Assembly: GCA_964019135.1 (NCBI GenBank)
Contig: OZ025260.1
Span: 24,422,254 to 24,486,253 of the forward strand
From: Arenicola marina
Lineage: Eukaryota; Annelida; Polychaeta; Arenicolidae
Direction of reading: 5' to 3'
DNA: 64,000 nucleotides
Made by a program: the position numbers and the translations under genes. Under the pieces are notes generated by a model. That model was not told the origin of the DNA and ran no database searches. It worked only from the letters and a program-made list of their open reading frames with translations. Positions 45,694-58,300 of the stretch are shown here, piece after piece (position 1 is the stretch's first letter; each line of letters starts with the position of its first letter).

Positions 45694-46999
45694 GGGCTGT
45701 ACAATTCGCGCAGGTTCTATTTCCGGTTTGGGTCTTTTGGGAACCAACAAAAAAACACGTGCTCTTAGAACGAGTGCGCATCATGTTGGTGCCTTGCTAC
45801 AGCTGCTTGACGCCCACTCATTGTAGTCAACGTTTGAGTGTTGGGAACCGGCCGGTTGCACGGTTTGGGCGTGAAGAATCGAGTGGGTGTGAAACTATTT
45901 TTGCTTGCTTTTGTCCAGACATTGCTAACTATAAAATTATAATATAGGTAAAGATAAGACATTTATCTCTCGATAATGCATGTGGTCCGTTCGATGAAAC
46001 TGTTGGAAGTGTTGTATTTTGAGGCAAATCATCGATGTTTACATTTCTGCGACAAACGGGGCACCATTGTCCTCACTCTGCCGGCAGAGGGAGCTCGTTT
46101 CTCACATCACCTCTGCCCCACGTCACCGCCAACCTCACAGTTGACCCCAACGGTCCTGGGGTCACGAATGGTTTTAGAGTGTTTTTTAGACTGAATATTG
46201 AATTTTCGATGCAGAATTTGAAAAATATATACATTTCGTTGGCGAATGATCACAATGGAAGAGTTAAGTGAAAAAATATTTCAAAATAGCACGGGGTCAA
46301 AGTTCGAAACGCTACACGCCTTTGACCTCGTCCGCACTCGAAAATATAGTTCGAAAGTAGCACGGCTTTAAATTAATCAAAGTCAAATGCATTCGTCCTG
46401 TATGGTACCAGTGGCACAGTAAATGCTAAACAGTGGTGCATTCTATGCCAAACTGCGAATTTATCTTCGATTAGATTGATTTCAATTTTCCCGTATGAAG
46501 GACAATTCTGATGGTTAAGTTTGACGTGGGGCAGAGAGACTATGGCGTAAGCGTAACGCCCTCTGCCGGGAGATCGCATTGTCCTCACCTGCTCAGTCCA
46601 TATAAGGAGCGTTGTTACGTAACCATAGATACCGCGCGCAGGCATGCGAGTCATGATGATTATTACGTCATACGACATGGAAAACCCCGCGCAGCACATT
46701 AGATCGCCTGACACTGACAGTCACTCATGAGACAACTGCATTCTGGTTTATCAACTGTCTAACCGCACATATATTAGATACACCTACTCGGATGGTTATA
46801 ATTCTGATATGCACGAAACTTCAGTGGTTAGCTGTGCATCCAAGGACAGCTTAGGCCGATCTTGCCTGTCAAGCGTGTGAAGGCGGACAACCGGAAGGTA
46901 GGCAGCAAGTACAGGCCGTTGAGGCTACGCATTGACGTAGAGCATAAGTATGCCTGTCTCGTGGGGTCTCGATAAAATCCAGAAGTGACTGCACAGCCC
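45694..46999 (+). mobile_element. TAGGGCTGTAC-family element A
   Basis: Ends GGGCTGTAC and GCACAGCCC are flanked by TA on both sides (45692-45693, 47000-47001), as in TA-targeting DNA transposons. It is non-autonomous, and an insertion of 501 bp interrupts it at 46077-46577. Confidence 0.8.
46077..46577. mobile_element. Insertion inside element A, 11 bp flanking duplication
   Basis: ATTGTCCTCAC flanks both sides (46066-46076, 46578-46588), and element B shows the unoccupied site. The ends carry CCGGCAGAGGG and CCCTCTGCCGG. A relative lies at 55975-56640 (shared CACGAATGGTTTTAG and TTTGAAAAATATA). Confidence 0.75.
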
Positions 47000-47184
47000 T
47001 ATGGCTATGGAGTGGTCAGGTGTCAAGGAGCTTCTTCGAGTTGATCCAGGTCACTGTGTGACTGTTCTTGGCAAAGTTGACGTGATAGTTCCTGTAACCA
47101 CCGAGATTTCCCCTGGTTGAAGAACGTAACCCAGATAGCACAACGACGGTGGGCCATCGTTGGGCCAACGTCGGCCGCTACATA

Positions 47185-47978
47185 GGGCTGTACCGTCACT
47201 TCGGGATCTTATCGAGACCCCACGAGACGGGATACCTATGCTCCGCGTCAATGCCTAGCATCAACGGCCTGTACGTGCTACCTACCTTCCGGTTGTTTGC
47301 CCTCACTCGCCTCACACATAAGATCGGCTAAAGCTGTCCTTGGAAGCACAACTAACCACTGAAGTTCTGGCAATATCAGAATTATAACCATCCGAGTAGA
47401 TTTATGTAATGTATGAGCGGTTGGGCAGTTGATAAACCAGAATGCGGTTGTCTCATGAGTGACTGTCAGCGTCAGGCGATCTAATGTGCTGCGCGGGGTT
47501 TTCCATGTCGTATGACGGAATAATCATCATGACGCGCGTGTCTGCGCGCGGTATCTATGGTTACGTAACAACGCTCCTTATATGGACTGCGCAGGTTAGG
47601 ACAATGGTGCTCCGTTTGTCGTAGAACTGTAAACATCGATCATTTGGCTCAAAATACAACGCTTTCAACAGTCTCATCGAACGAACCACATGCATTATGG
47701 AGAGATAAATGTCTTATCTTTCACTATATTATAATTTTATAATAGACAATGCCTGGACCAAAGCAAACAAAAAATGGTTTCACACCCACCCGATTCTTTA
47801 CGCCCAAACCGCGCAGCTGGCCGGTTCCCAACACTCAAACGTTGACTACAATGAATGCGCGTCACGCAGTTGCAGCAAGGCACCAGCGTGATGCGCACTC
47901 GTTCTAGGAGCACGTGTTTTTTTGTTGGTCCCCAAAAGACCTAAACCGGAAATAGAACCCGCGAGAACTATACAGCCC
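47185..47978 (-). mobile_element. TAGGGCTGTAC-family element B, inverted relative to A
   Basis: It has the same termini and backbone as A in opposite orientation, flanked by TA at 47183-47184 and 47979-47980. With A it forms an inverted pair separated by about 185 bp. Confidence 0.85.
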
Positions 47979-48663
47979 TATTGGTCCACCGTTACCGGGG
48001 GAATGTGGTGGGGGCGGGGAGGCTGCGTGCGTGTGTGGATGCACGAATGCATGTATGTCTTTTCTGGGGGGGGGGGGGGGCGCGAAATAAGATCAGCATG
48101 AGTCAGAGGCCCGTGGGCACTGTTTTACGAATCCGGTGCTTGGGTTCCGCGGGTGCCTGAGGCCCCCCCCCCGTCACCCCCGGGTCAGAGGGTGTATGCC
48201 CACAAAGGGTGATTGCCGAGCGCCATATCCTTATATATTCGGCGTTCCGCATGGCTGGCTATTAATTAGGCGACACCTCATAAGTTATTTACAGTGTTGG
48301 CTTTCACAATCAGTTAGGTATTTGTTAGCGCTTACTTTGTAACGTTATGGCAGCCGGCGCCGTTGCTATGACCTCTATCAGCTTCCTGACGTTTTTGTTT
48401 GGCGCGGCCTGCGTCCATCGTTGCACGACTACTGGCCTAGTGCACGTGCACCATGGGCAGGTAGCAGCAAGCAGCATCAGGGTCACCGTGACCTCGTGTC
48501 GTGGGCGTGGGCGAGTTGTAAGGTCCCCTGATTTGTTTATTGGTAAGGATTGTGTTCTGCACAGTAGGGTGACCGCATTCAGTTCCCTATCCCCAGCCGA
48601 CATGTTCCATCCCAAACTTTGCATTATAGGGTGAATTATGTTATACATGGTGCACATATTCAT

Positions 48664-48710
48664 GTATATATATATATATATGTATATGTATGTATGTATG
48701 TATGTATGTA
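48664..48710. repeat. (TA)n(TATG)n microsatellite
   Basis: A TA run passes into about six TATG units. Confidence 0.9.
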
Positions 48711-48847
48711 GTAATTTCACATTATGACCCCGAAATCAACCAGTTGCTGCGACAGACCATTATGTTAAGGTGGACCAAACCGTTATGCGAGAAAAAGACA
48801 TGTGTTCCATATGTCTTCCATTATAATCTAATTGCATATCATGCCAT

Positions 48848-49560
48848 CATTAGCCCTAAACAATGAGGTCCTGACAGTGGATCTCGCCATTAGCCACACA
48901 GTATAACGTCCTGACAGTGGATCCTGCCATTAGCTATACACAATGACGTCCTGACAGTGGATCCTGCCATTAGCCACACAGTATAACGTCCTGACAGTGG
49001 ATCCTGCCATTAGCTATACACAATGACGTCCTGACAGTGGATCCGGCCATTAACAATAGACAATGACGTCCTGACAGTGGATCCTGCCATTAGCTACACA
49101 GTATGAGGTCCTGACAGTGGATCCTGCCATTAGCTACACAGTATGACACCCTGACAGTGGATCCTGCCATTAGCCATACACAATGACGTCCTGACAGTGG
49201 ATCCTGCCATTAAATATACACAATGACGTCCTGACAGTGGATCCTGCCATTAGCCATACACAATGAGGTTCTGACAGTGGATCCTGCCATTAGCCATACA
49301 CAATTAGGTCCTGGCAGTGGATCCTGCCATTAGCCATACACAATGAGGTCCTGACAGTAGATCCTGCCATTAGCCATAGACAATGAGGTCCTGACAGTGG
49401 ATCCTGCCATTAGCCATACACAATGATTTCCTGGCAGTGGATCCTGCCATTAGCCCTACACAATGAGGTCCTGACTGTGGATCCTGCCATTAGCCATACA
49501 CAATGGGGTCCTGACTGTGGATCCTGCCATTAGCCATACGCAATGAGGTTCTGACGAATG
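48848..49560. repeat. 40 bp satellite, about 18 units
   Basis: The unit is CTGACAGTGGATCCTGCCAT plus TAGCCATACACAATGAGGTC, strictly 40 bp, with most variation in the CACAATGACG segment. Neighbouring units alternate between GTATAACGTC and CAATGACGTC at the left end, which suggests dimer-wise expansion there. Confidence 0.95.
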
Positions 49561-50348
49561 AGGTTCTTCTGTAAATTATGTCATTGGCCGTACACAGTGC
49601 ACAACCAAACATTTGCGTCGAAGAGATTTATGATCAAGGCCACCTTCTTGGAGAACAAATTCGTAAAATTACATGTAAAATGTGCGCATTAAAACTAAAT
49701 ATTGAGGTCAAAACAGTCAAAGTAGTATTGGTTGGCGATTATCAGGTTTAATTGTTGTTCATGGTTATTATAGGCATGCAGATAATTTAGTCGAATATTC
49801 AGATGAAATTTAAGTTTTGAGAAGAGAACAAACAGTACGGGACTCATTTGATGCTCATTCGTAGATTTTCGTCTTAACTTCGAGCCGCCTCTTCGATAAG
49901 CGCATGCCGTATATGCGTAAATTTGGGCCATATAATGGATCTTACATTTTCGGATGGATGTAATCGCTCCAAACAAAACATTCTAATTTCCCAATGCAAA
50001 TAATTTGGGGACCAGCAGACAAGTAGGTGAAAACAATTTAGTTGTTTGCGTCCCTACCAGACACATTAATATTCGGTGTCATAAATATAAGAGAGCAAGC
50101 TATGTCATGTTTATGCCTATTACCTACGCTGGATAAGTTCCACCTGCCTTCTCTTCCAGCCCCCTCTTCCCGGCTTCCGTTATGCATGAATAACCGATCA
50201 GGTCTTTCACTCGTAGATCTAAATCGATGTTCACAAATGGAAATGGAATCGGAACATAATCATAAGGAAGACATCTCTCAGACGCTTCCCAACCGCACGT
50301 ACATTGACCATACATTGAGTCGCGCGGAGCGGGTACGCTGATCTGGTC

Positions 50349-50657
50349 GGCGCATTTCTTTGGGCCAGGTTCGGTATCCCGCCCGGGACCCGCAACACGT
50401 GACAAGGAACTTCGGTGTGTGAATATATGGATATGCCTATTCTTACTAATGAAATGCACACACCGTTCACATCCGGTGCACGTAAGGGCACTGGAACTAT
50501 TATCACCTTTCAATCAGCCGCCATCTTTCCCCGAATGTCCCGTGCTGTTTTCTGCGGGGCACCCATACCCGGGTGAAAGTGACGGGCGGTTTACAGATGC
50601 GTAATGTGCGTATTCGGGTTACCGCAGGGATATACCGAGCTACCAAAGAAATGCGCC
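50349..50657. repeat. Inverted repeat pair about 310 bp apart
   Basis: GGCGCATTTCTTTGG at 50349 faces CCAAAGAAATGCGCC ending at 50657, with further pairing through TTCGGTAT/ATACCGAG. Likely ends of a small non-autonomous DNA transposon. Confidence 0.6.
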
Positions 50658-51705
50658 CGGTGAGACACACTCAAACCGGCTCATCTTGTGATGTCACAAG
50701 TCTTTGCTCTAGGCGGGGGGTTTGGAATGAATCTTTTGTTGCTTGAGCTTATGTTGGTGAGTTAATAACATTGACGGCATTGGTGATATTGTAAACCGAT
50801 TCTACCCAATAAATGGCTTAAGTAACCACAAGGAAGTGTATATCTGGATTTGGTTTCGTAACAAATCTTCCCCCAGAAGATGGAATTTAAGGGTGCTTCA
50901 TGCATAGACGTCAGTGATGTTAAATACGCTAGAAAGTAAGCACAAAATTACATTATTGGGGGACTAGTATGAATAATTTACCCTGAAGCAGAACAGTCGT
51001 GCATTAATTGGTAGTGCTACGCCCGGCTTTGCGTATGGAAGTGAATGTGTGGGTACGTGGAGGGTCGGCTGGCGGGTAGGAGATGGCGGGGCGGAACAAT
51101 GGCAGACTTTCTGCCCAGTGGCGTGAAACCTTATATTATTGTGTGGCATACATATAAAAGGCGACAAATCTATGAACCAATGCCAGCCAACGGTACAATC
51201 ACGACAATAGCATCAATGCGTATTATTCTGTTACATCGTTTCCGATTGGTTCAAGCCCATTGGTCATATGACAGACCGCCACTCCAGCGCCGACAGCGAC
51301 CTTGGGTGTCTCCAACGGACAGAGGTAGCTCTGGCACCTTCGCCGTCGGTCGCCGTCGGTCACGTATGCAGTCAATATGAGAGGCGGGGACCACTTTGAT
51401 AAACATGGGTCCGTGCTTACTTCATGGGGCGGGTGAGTTTTCCTTCCACGGACGAGATCCATACATAAAAGACACGAAGGAATTATTTTTTTAGTTTAGA
51501 TGTATCTTGTCGACCAATTGTCTTTTCAGGGCCAGCAATCACGTCGCAATATGGATATAGCATATAGCGTTTCATACTTTCAACTATTCACTTCGGCTTT
51601 TATTTTTAAGGATATTGTTTTAACTTTGATGCATGGTTTATAGTTCTTCAGGTTCCAATGTGATCGTCATGCAAATATGGCGGCCATCAGCCGTCGACAG
51701 TGGCC

Positions 51706-52058
51706 TTGAAACCGGTTGGACCACTATAATCTGCCAACATTGTTTTTGAAGCCGGTTTGACTACTGTCAACCAAGAGTCAACATTGTTGTTGAAGCCGGT
51801 TGGACCACTATAAGCTGTCAACATTGTTGTTGAAGCCGGTTGGACCACTATTAGCTGCCAACATTGTTTTTGAAGCCGGTTTGACTACTGTCAACCACCA
51901 GTCAACATTGTTGTTGAAGCCGGTTGGACCAATATAAGCTGTCAACATTGTTTTTGAAGCCGGTTTGACCACCATCAGCCGTCAAAATTGCTGACTGGTC
52001 TTGCAGCTGGTTTGGCCACTAACAACCGTCAACATTGGTCTTAAAGCCGGCTTAATCA
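51706..52058. repeat. ~40 bp array directly upstream of copy 3 start codon
   Basis: About eight units of AAGCCGGTTGGACCACTATA plus AGCTGTCAACATTGTTGTTG, with length variants of 38-46 bp. The last degenerate unit ends a dozen bases before the ATG at 52070, so the array forms the 5' untranslated region or core promoter of the gene. Confidence 0.88.
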
Positions 52059-52069
52059 CCTCATGCAAG

Positions 52070-52374
52070 ATGGTGTTCTTATCGGGTTCCCTGCCCGGCT
52101 CCGTTCCCATTACCCCTGTCGGCGTCCCGAAGAATAACGCCAGCAACACGCGGGATGCGTGTCAGAACTCATCTGCTGAGCGATTTGCGGGGAGTGTGGG
52201 TACCGCGGGGGCAATCCAGAAGAAAGGCATCAGCAATATTGACTTCACGACATTCGAAGGTCAGCTGGAGGTTCAGACACATCAGGCTCTCGCCTCGTGG
52301 GAGAAATTTACCCAGAACACATCATTCCACGGACTGAAGTATATATTTCAGAAGTCGGAGTTCAGCTTCCGGAG
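52070..52374 (+). CDS. Copy 3 exon 1: cytoplasmic N-terminus
   Basis: The ATG follows the 40 bp array. The divergent leader (MVFLSGSLPGSVPITPVG) leads into FTQNTSFHGLKYIFQKSEF with the HG motif; donor CGGAG|GTAGGC. Confidence 0.88.
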
Positions 52375-55300
52375 GTAGGCAATACAAGGATCTGCTTTGC
52401 ACCACGTCATCGCGATGACAATGGCATTCTTAAAAAGAAAAAAAATTCTATAATTTTTATGTTACCAATCTCTTCTCCGTATATTCTGTGTTGAATTTAA
52501 ATCCTGAAAGCCTGTGGACTACCCGAAGAGAAATATTTTTTTTCAACGGTGCAGAATTTGGTGGCCGGCTGTACATCCCTGCGCACCTGTTCGCTGTTCG
52601 GTATTCTGTGTGATGTCGACCGCGGCTCGCTAGGACATCCGTGCGCGATAAACTAATCCGCGGAGGCAAAGTTGTCAACCCTATCACGTGACCAAGCGGT
52701 CCCCAACTAACGAATGACAACTAACGACTGCAGTTTAATAAAAATAAGGAAAACTGATTCTCTCTTAATTTTCTGCGCTTTTTTTCCAGAATCCTGTGGC
52801 TGGTGTGTGTTCTGGCGGCGATCATTGTCTTCACGTGGCAGGTGGCGGAGCGGTCTCAAGTCTACTTCGAGTACAACACTAATGTGGATGTTAACATCTA
52901 CTACCAGAGGGAGATGCCCTTTCCTGCTGTAACACTGTGCAACCCAAACGCCTTCAGGTGAGCAATATTTTCTGCCCAATAATTATCTTAAACGCCATAT
53001 AGATTTTGGCACTCAAGGTCAGAATCTTTAACGTTTCAAATGTCATCACTTCAATGAAAACCCTGTCTAAGGTATACTCTGCTTAAATCGAATCATTGTG
53101 AATGTGACGAGAAACCGAACAAATATGTGGATTCCAATTCATTGCCATCTCCGCCTTTCCCTTTCAGACTGACGGAGACAGCGCGTTGGGATATGTACGA
53201 GTTCATAGACACCATGTACAGTGGCGACATCCGCAGCCAAGGTGCGTTGTCATCCATTCATTGGTTCTGCGATGTTGTTCGTCAAAGATACTACGACTTG
53301 GGGCGATATCTCCGAATGTCTTAAGACCGGGAGAATGTCCCTGGTTTCCGAAGCAAAAACAAAAGATTAGTTTAGTAGTGCCCGCTAGTAGCGCCAAAAA
53401 AACAACAAAAAAAACGATGTCGTGTGTGGCACCACACAACATGTATATATATATGATATATATACTCATTTGAGTGGGGGGTGTAGGCTGGGGAGCGGGA
53501 ATGGACGTTGGGGGGTGGGGGGTGTAGGATGGGGAGTGGGAGTGGAGGTTGGGGGGTGGGGGGTGTAGGCTGGGGAGTGGGAGTGGAGGTTGGGCAGTGG
53601 GGATTGAGAGTGGACATTGTATCGCGAGTGAGAGACCCCCTTTCAACCTCTTACAGGGAGCGCTGTTACATTAATACATTACTAGGTAGTCTGTAGTCAG
53701 TCACGTCGCGCACGAGAACACATAAGAAAAGCTCCCGCCCCCCCCCCCCCCACCCCACCAGTAGTAAACACTAACTATAATAATTGTTATACCGCAGCTA
53801 TTGAAGCCGAATTACCTCCCTGGGAATTAACGGCCATATATATCGTCACCGTCCTCGCGGCAGGATACGGATGTCTAATCACCCCTTGCTACCGCATCAC
53901 CACCATTAAGCGATCAATTCACGCTAACATCCGCCGGAAAAATAATTAATTATCTAAGCTGGTTCTCTACCCACTGGCATTGACTCCGTGTTCAGACACA
54001 CCTTCGGGTAATTCGTCCATTAATTTTTCATTGTCATTTTTCCGACCACATTCATAATTAAACGCGATGTTGCAACATTTGTCCCACTACAATATGACAG
54101 CGGTGCAAATGGGTCGGCGCGTTGCTGCTGAGGTAGAAGCCATACACTATGCTTGGTATAACCCATTACGCGAGATACGGCGACCAATGTATTATTTACG
54201 AACAAACTGGCTATAAAAATCAGATGAATCCGTTAACGTATAGCAGCAAAACCTGTATTGAAGCAAGGATGCGTTAAATTACATATATATTGTATAAAAT
54301 ATCCACCGTATATGTGAGATCAAACGGTTATCCCTGGAGCACGCTCAGTCCCTTTTTGATGCCCGCTTTTAGTGCAAATGTGCTCCATTTTAAGCGTGGG
54401 CCTTCTCTTTTGTTGAGGACCCCTCATTTTCTTGTGAACCGCGACCCCCATTGTTTCTGGTGCAACTCGCTCCTAGAGAATACGTACGATTTTCAGATAG
54501 TTAATCCGCACGACCCCCGCTCCCTGGTTATACGTTTAATATTATAATACGATCGGGGCAAACGCACCGTTTTTATCAAGAAGTTTCAGATTTGAAATTT
54601 GAAGATTTTTATTATCTTTACTAAAATGAATCTAAATTGGCAGGAAACTAATTCACTGCACAAGGTCATGATATCACTACGATACAGATTTATGATACCA
54701 CTATAATACAGATTCATGATACCACTACAATACTAGTCTCTGCTTTCGACTCACCCCGCTAGAGCTGTATTATATCTTTGTTGTCGTCTACTTCCTCAAT
54801 GCCATTTCACACTCGCTCGCCAGAGCGGCGCTGCGCAAAAATGCGTCGCGCTTTTCTACAAATTAGTGCCGGGGAACCAGCTAGCTAGCTAAGCCTAATA
54901 ACACAAGCTATCAGTCGAAGAAAAGAAAGAGTTCCGTCACAATTATAACTTTTTCGAACGGGTAGAAGATGTGGATTGCTGTATTAAATACACAGGGTTC
55001 GTTATTTTTATGTTTTATTCTTAAAAAATATAATATTGCAAGAAATTACAGCTGATTTGACCGTTTTTCAAGAATCTTAAAATTTCCCCCCCGGCCGACA
55101 CCAGCGGTAAAAAGCGGAGCCTGCGTAAAACCACCGTGCGGGGAGCTAGCTAAAATACACATTCATGACACCACTACAATACAAAATTCATACCATTACA
55201 ATACGGATTTATGATACCACTACGATACAGATTCATACCACTACAATACGGATTCGTGATACCCGTACGATACGAAATCTCAAGCTGAGATAATGGTTAA

Positions 55301-58300
55301 AGATTGTCTGCTGAACTTCACTTTCAGATAGGTCTTCACCATTAAAGCGATTAATGCCGATGCATCTTGTATCGACTGTGCATTACGATATGTATTACCA
55401 ATAAATAAATCCTTTCGAAATCTTTTGACAAGTGTTATGCCCATCGTGCTATAATAGCATGGGTACACTAATGAGCAAATAATTATTAAATTAGCTTTCG
55501 TTACAGGAATGGATGACAGTATTTAGAGAATTTTCCATCAGATACCTTTACTCCCGTCATATATTTATTGTAAGGGGAAAAACCGATATTGGAATTCATA
55601 CAAGCGTTTTCATGTAACTTCTTGGAATAACACCTTCGTGTTACGTTTAACGGCAAAGTTTCTCCTTTTAGAAAGAAAATCTCAGCTCACAGATTTCTTA
55701 GAGCGTCGGAAAATCAACGCCACAGAGTTTGTATTGGCAGCGGCGCACCAGTTGGAAGACTTCATTGTGAGGTACAGTGATATTTTACCCGATACAATGA
55801 GTCTGGTGGCGCATCGCAGGTCACACGGCATCCGGTTCAGAGTATTCCACTGTGAGCAGCTGCTTGCTGCATGTGCAATGCATCTTGGGTTTTATATCGG
55901 TCTTGATGCCATATATTAAATCTTGTACGGGCGCAGCTTCAACAAGAGTCGGAGGTCTAACCTTTTGCGCTACAGGCGGTGACCCCTGTATTGAGCTGCG
56001 GTTCTGGGGGCACGAATGGTTTTAGCTGGTTGTTCAGGTTGAATTTTGTATTTTCGATAATTTGAAAAATATAGACATTCCGTTGTCGCACGATCACAAT
56101 AGAAGAGTTAAGCGGACAAAGCGCCTCGATCACGCCTTTGACCTCGATGGAACTCATAGTTCGAACGATTTCGTCCGGTACTGTACCGGTAGCACAGTGA
56201 ATGCTAAACAGTGGTATATTTGGTGCCCAAATGCGACTATGTCTTCGATTAGAGTCATTTTTAATTTTCGCGCATGGAGGATAATCCTGATTCCTAAATT
56301 TAACGTGGGGCTACGCCTAAGAGGCATGCCTAATCTCACTAATCTGGCCAGGTGCTGATACAAACCCATAGGCGCTTGAATGGCCCATAGGTCTTGTCGG
56401 GAGGAATAGAACGTTACATGCTCTATTCGCAAGGTCATGAAGTCTCTGGCCAATCAGTACATGTCTTTCTGTCAAGTGGTAGAAATGGAAATGTGATTCA
56501 GTAATAAGGATTTGATCTATGGGATAATGCTACCGTTTGAACGGACATCTCAAGAACCAATAGAAATGCTCATGGGAGAGACCTATAAGAAAAAACCTAC
56601 CGTCTGGACGGGAACGCCCTCTGCCAGAAGTGATACCGTGTCACTTTTCCGTGACGACTACTCGTTGGTGAACTACATGTAAGGTTGGTGTTCTAGCTGT
56701 TCCTGGGGAGGCCTACCCTGCGATCCCAAAGAGGCATTTGACACCATCTACACTGACTTCGGCATTTGTTTCTCCTTCAACTACAAGACGACAGGCGCCC
56801 AGCGGATGGTCACCGCTCCAGGTGAGCAGTGAAACGAAATAATGGTGTCGATGTAGGCCACTTTTTTGCATATGAAGGCTAAACAGAGCCAAGCAGCCTC
56901 CTGGGACAATGATACCGCATGACTTAGTGAAGGGGAAGTGAAGTGAAATGGAGAAGGAACGGGGGGATGGGGGTTTCTTCCGCGATCCCCGCGATTTGGG
57001 ATCCTGGGATTATTGAAGTTTTGCGAGTATCCTTAGTTTCTTCGATATTTCCGCACCCCCAGTTGTCATTTTTTCATAGGAAATTGACCCGTCGGCCGTT
57101 CAAGTTTTTTGATCAAGTTTTTGATTTTTCCAAATTCTTAGACATTTAATATTTCCTCGCCCTAATTCTTGGGGATTCACGATTCAGAGGGGATTTCCCC
57201 TTCATACAAGTATCGACACCATAACCTGTTTAGAAAGGCTCGTTCATTGAGTCTTGTGCAATTAGGGCTGTAAGATATTGATCTCTCCATTATGCATGTG
57301 GTCCGTTTGATGAGACTGTGGGAAGCGTTGTATGTTGAGGCGAGTCATCGGTGTTAACAAACGGAGCACGATAGAGCTGTACAGTCACTACGGGATCTTA
57401 TCGAGACCCCACGAGACAGGAATACTTATGCTCTACCTCAATGCGTAGCATCAACGGCCTGTACCTGCTACGTACCTTCCGGTTGTTTGCCTTGACTCGC
57501 CTCACACAGAAGATCCTGTCGATATATAAGGAGCGTTGTTACGTAACCATAGATACCGCGCGCAGACATGCGAGTCATGATGATTATTACGTCATACGGC
57601 ATAGAAAACCCCGCGCAGCACATTAGATCGCCTCACACTGGCAGTCCCTCATGGAACAACCGCATTCCGGTTTGTCCAACCGCTCATATACTACATAAAT
57701 TTACTCCGATGGTTATAATTCTGATATTCACAGAACTTCAGTGGCTAGTTGTGCATCCAAGGACAGTTTTAGCCGATTTTGTTTGTGAAGCGAGTGAAGG
57801 CCGACAACCGGAAGGTAGGCAGCACGTACAGGCTGTACAGGCATTGACGTAGAGCATAAGTATGCCTGTTTCGTGGGGTCTCGATAAGATCTCGTAGTGA
57901 CTGTACAGCTCTGAGTAAACTCGTAATAATAGTAATAACACATAATTGTGAGGTATAATTGTGTGCTGGGCCACACGTAGTCAAGGTTTAAATGATGCCT
58001 AGTGTTATATGTCTCCACATGTCTGCCGCAGGGGCTGGACAAGCGCTGAGTCTTGTCCTCAATGTGGAGCAATACGAATACATGGGTGGACCCCACAACG
58101 AGGTCGGAGTAGAGGTCAGATGTCAATTTATTTATTTATTTTTGTCATTTCTTTAACTTAAATAATTTGTATTTTATATTAAAAAATTCAGTAAGTGAAA
58201 TGATGTTCTCAGGTTATCTTTGATTTGACTTATATTTTTACGGGGGCTAAACAGATGTTGCTGCACAATGACTCTGATATCCCACTGATCCGGGAACTTG

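Larger units (their letters stand above)
42950..52069. other. Head-to-head intergenic region between copies 2 and 3
   Basis: No coding exon is recognised in 9.1 kb. Possible core promoter signals for copy 2 are the TATATAAC/GTTATATA tract at 43261-43270 and several CCAAT boxes at 43180-43310, about 300 bp upstream of its ATG (weak evidence). The rest contains the dispersed repeat at 43965-44205, an inverted repeat at 44541-44625, transposon relics A and B (45694-47978), a poly-G tract near 48068, a (TATG)n tract, a 40 bp satellite (48848-49560), an inverted repeat (50349-50657) and a repeat touching the start of copy 3. Confidence 0.6.
53242..55671. other. Copy 3 intron 3 with several repeats
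   Basis: It contains a G-rich minisatellite (53474-53610, unit about 46 bp, GGGGGGTGTAGGCTGGGGAG), a C-run near 53735, a 25 bp satellite of GATACCACTACAATACAGAT type (54650-54730 and 55155-55270) and an interspersed repeat (54740-55145) splitting that satellite. No exon is seen between exons 3 and 4. Confidence 0.7.
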
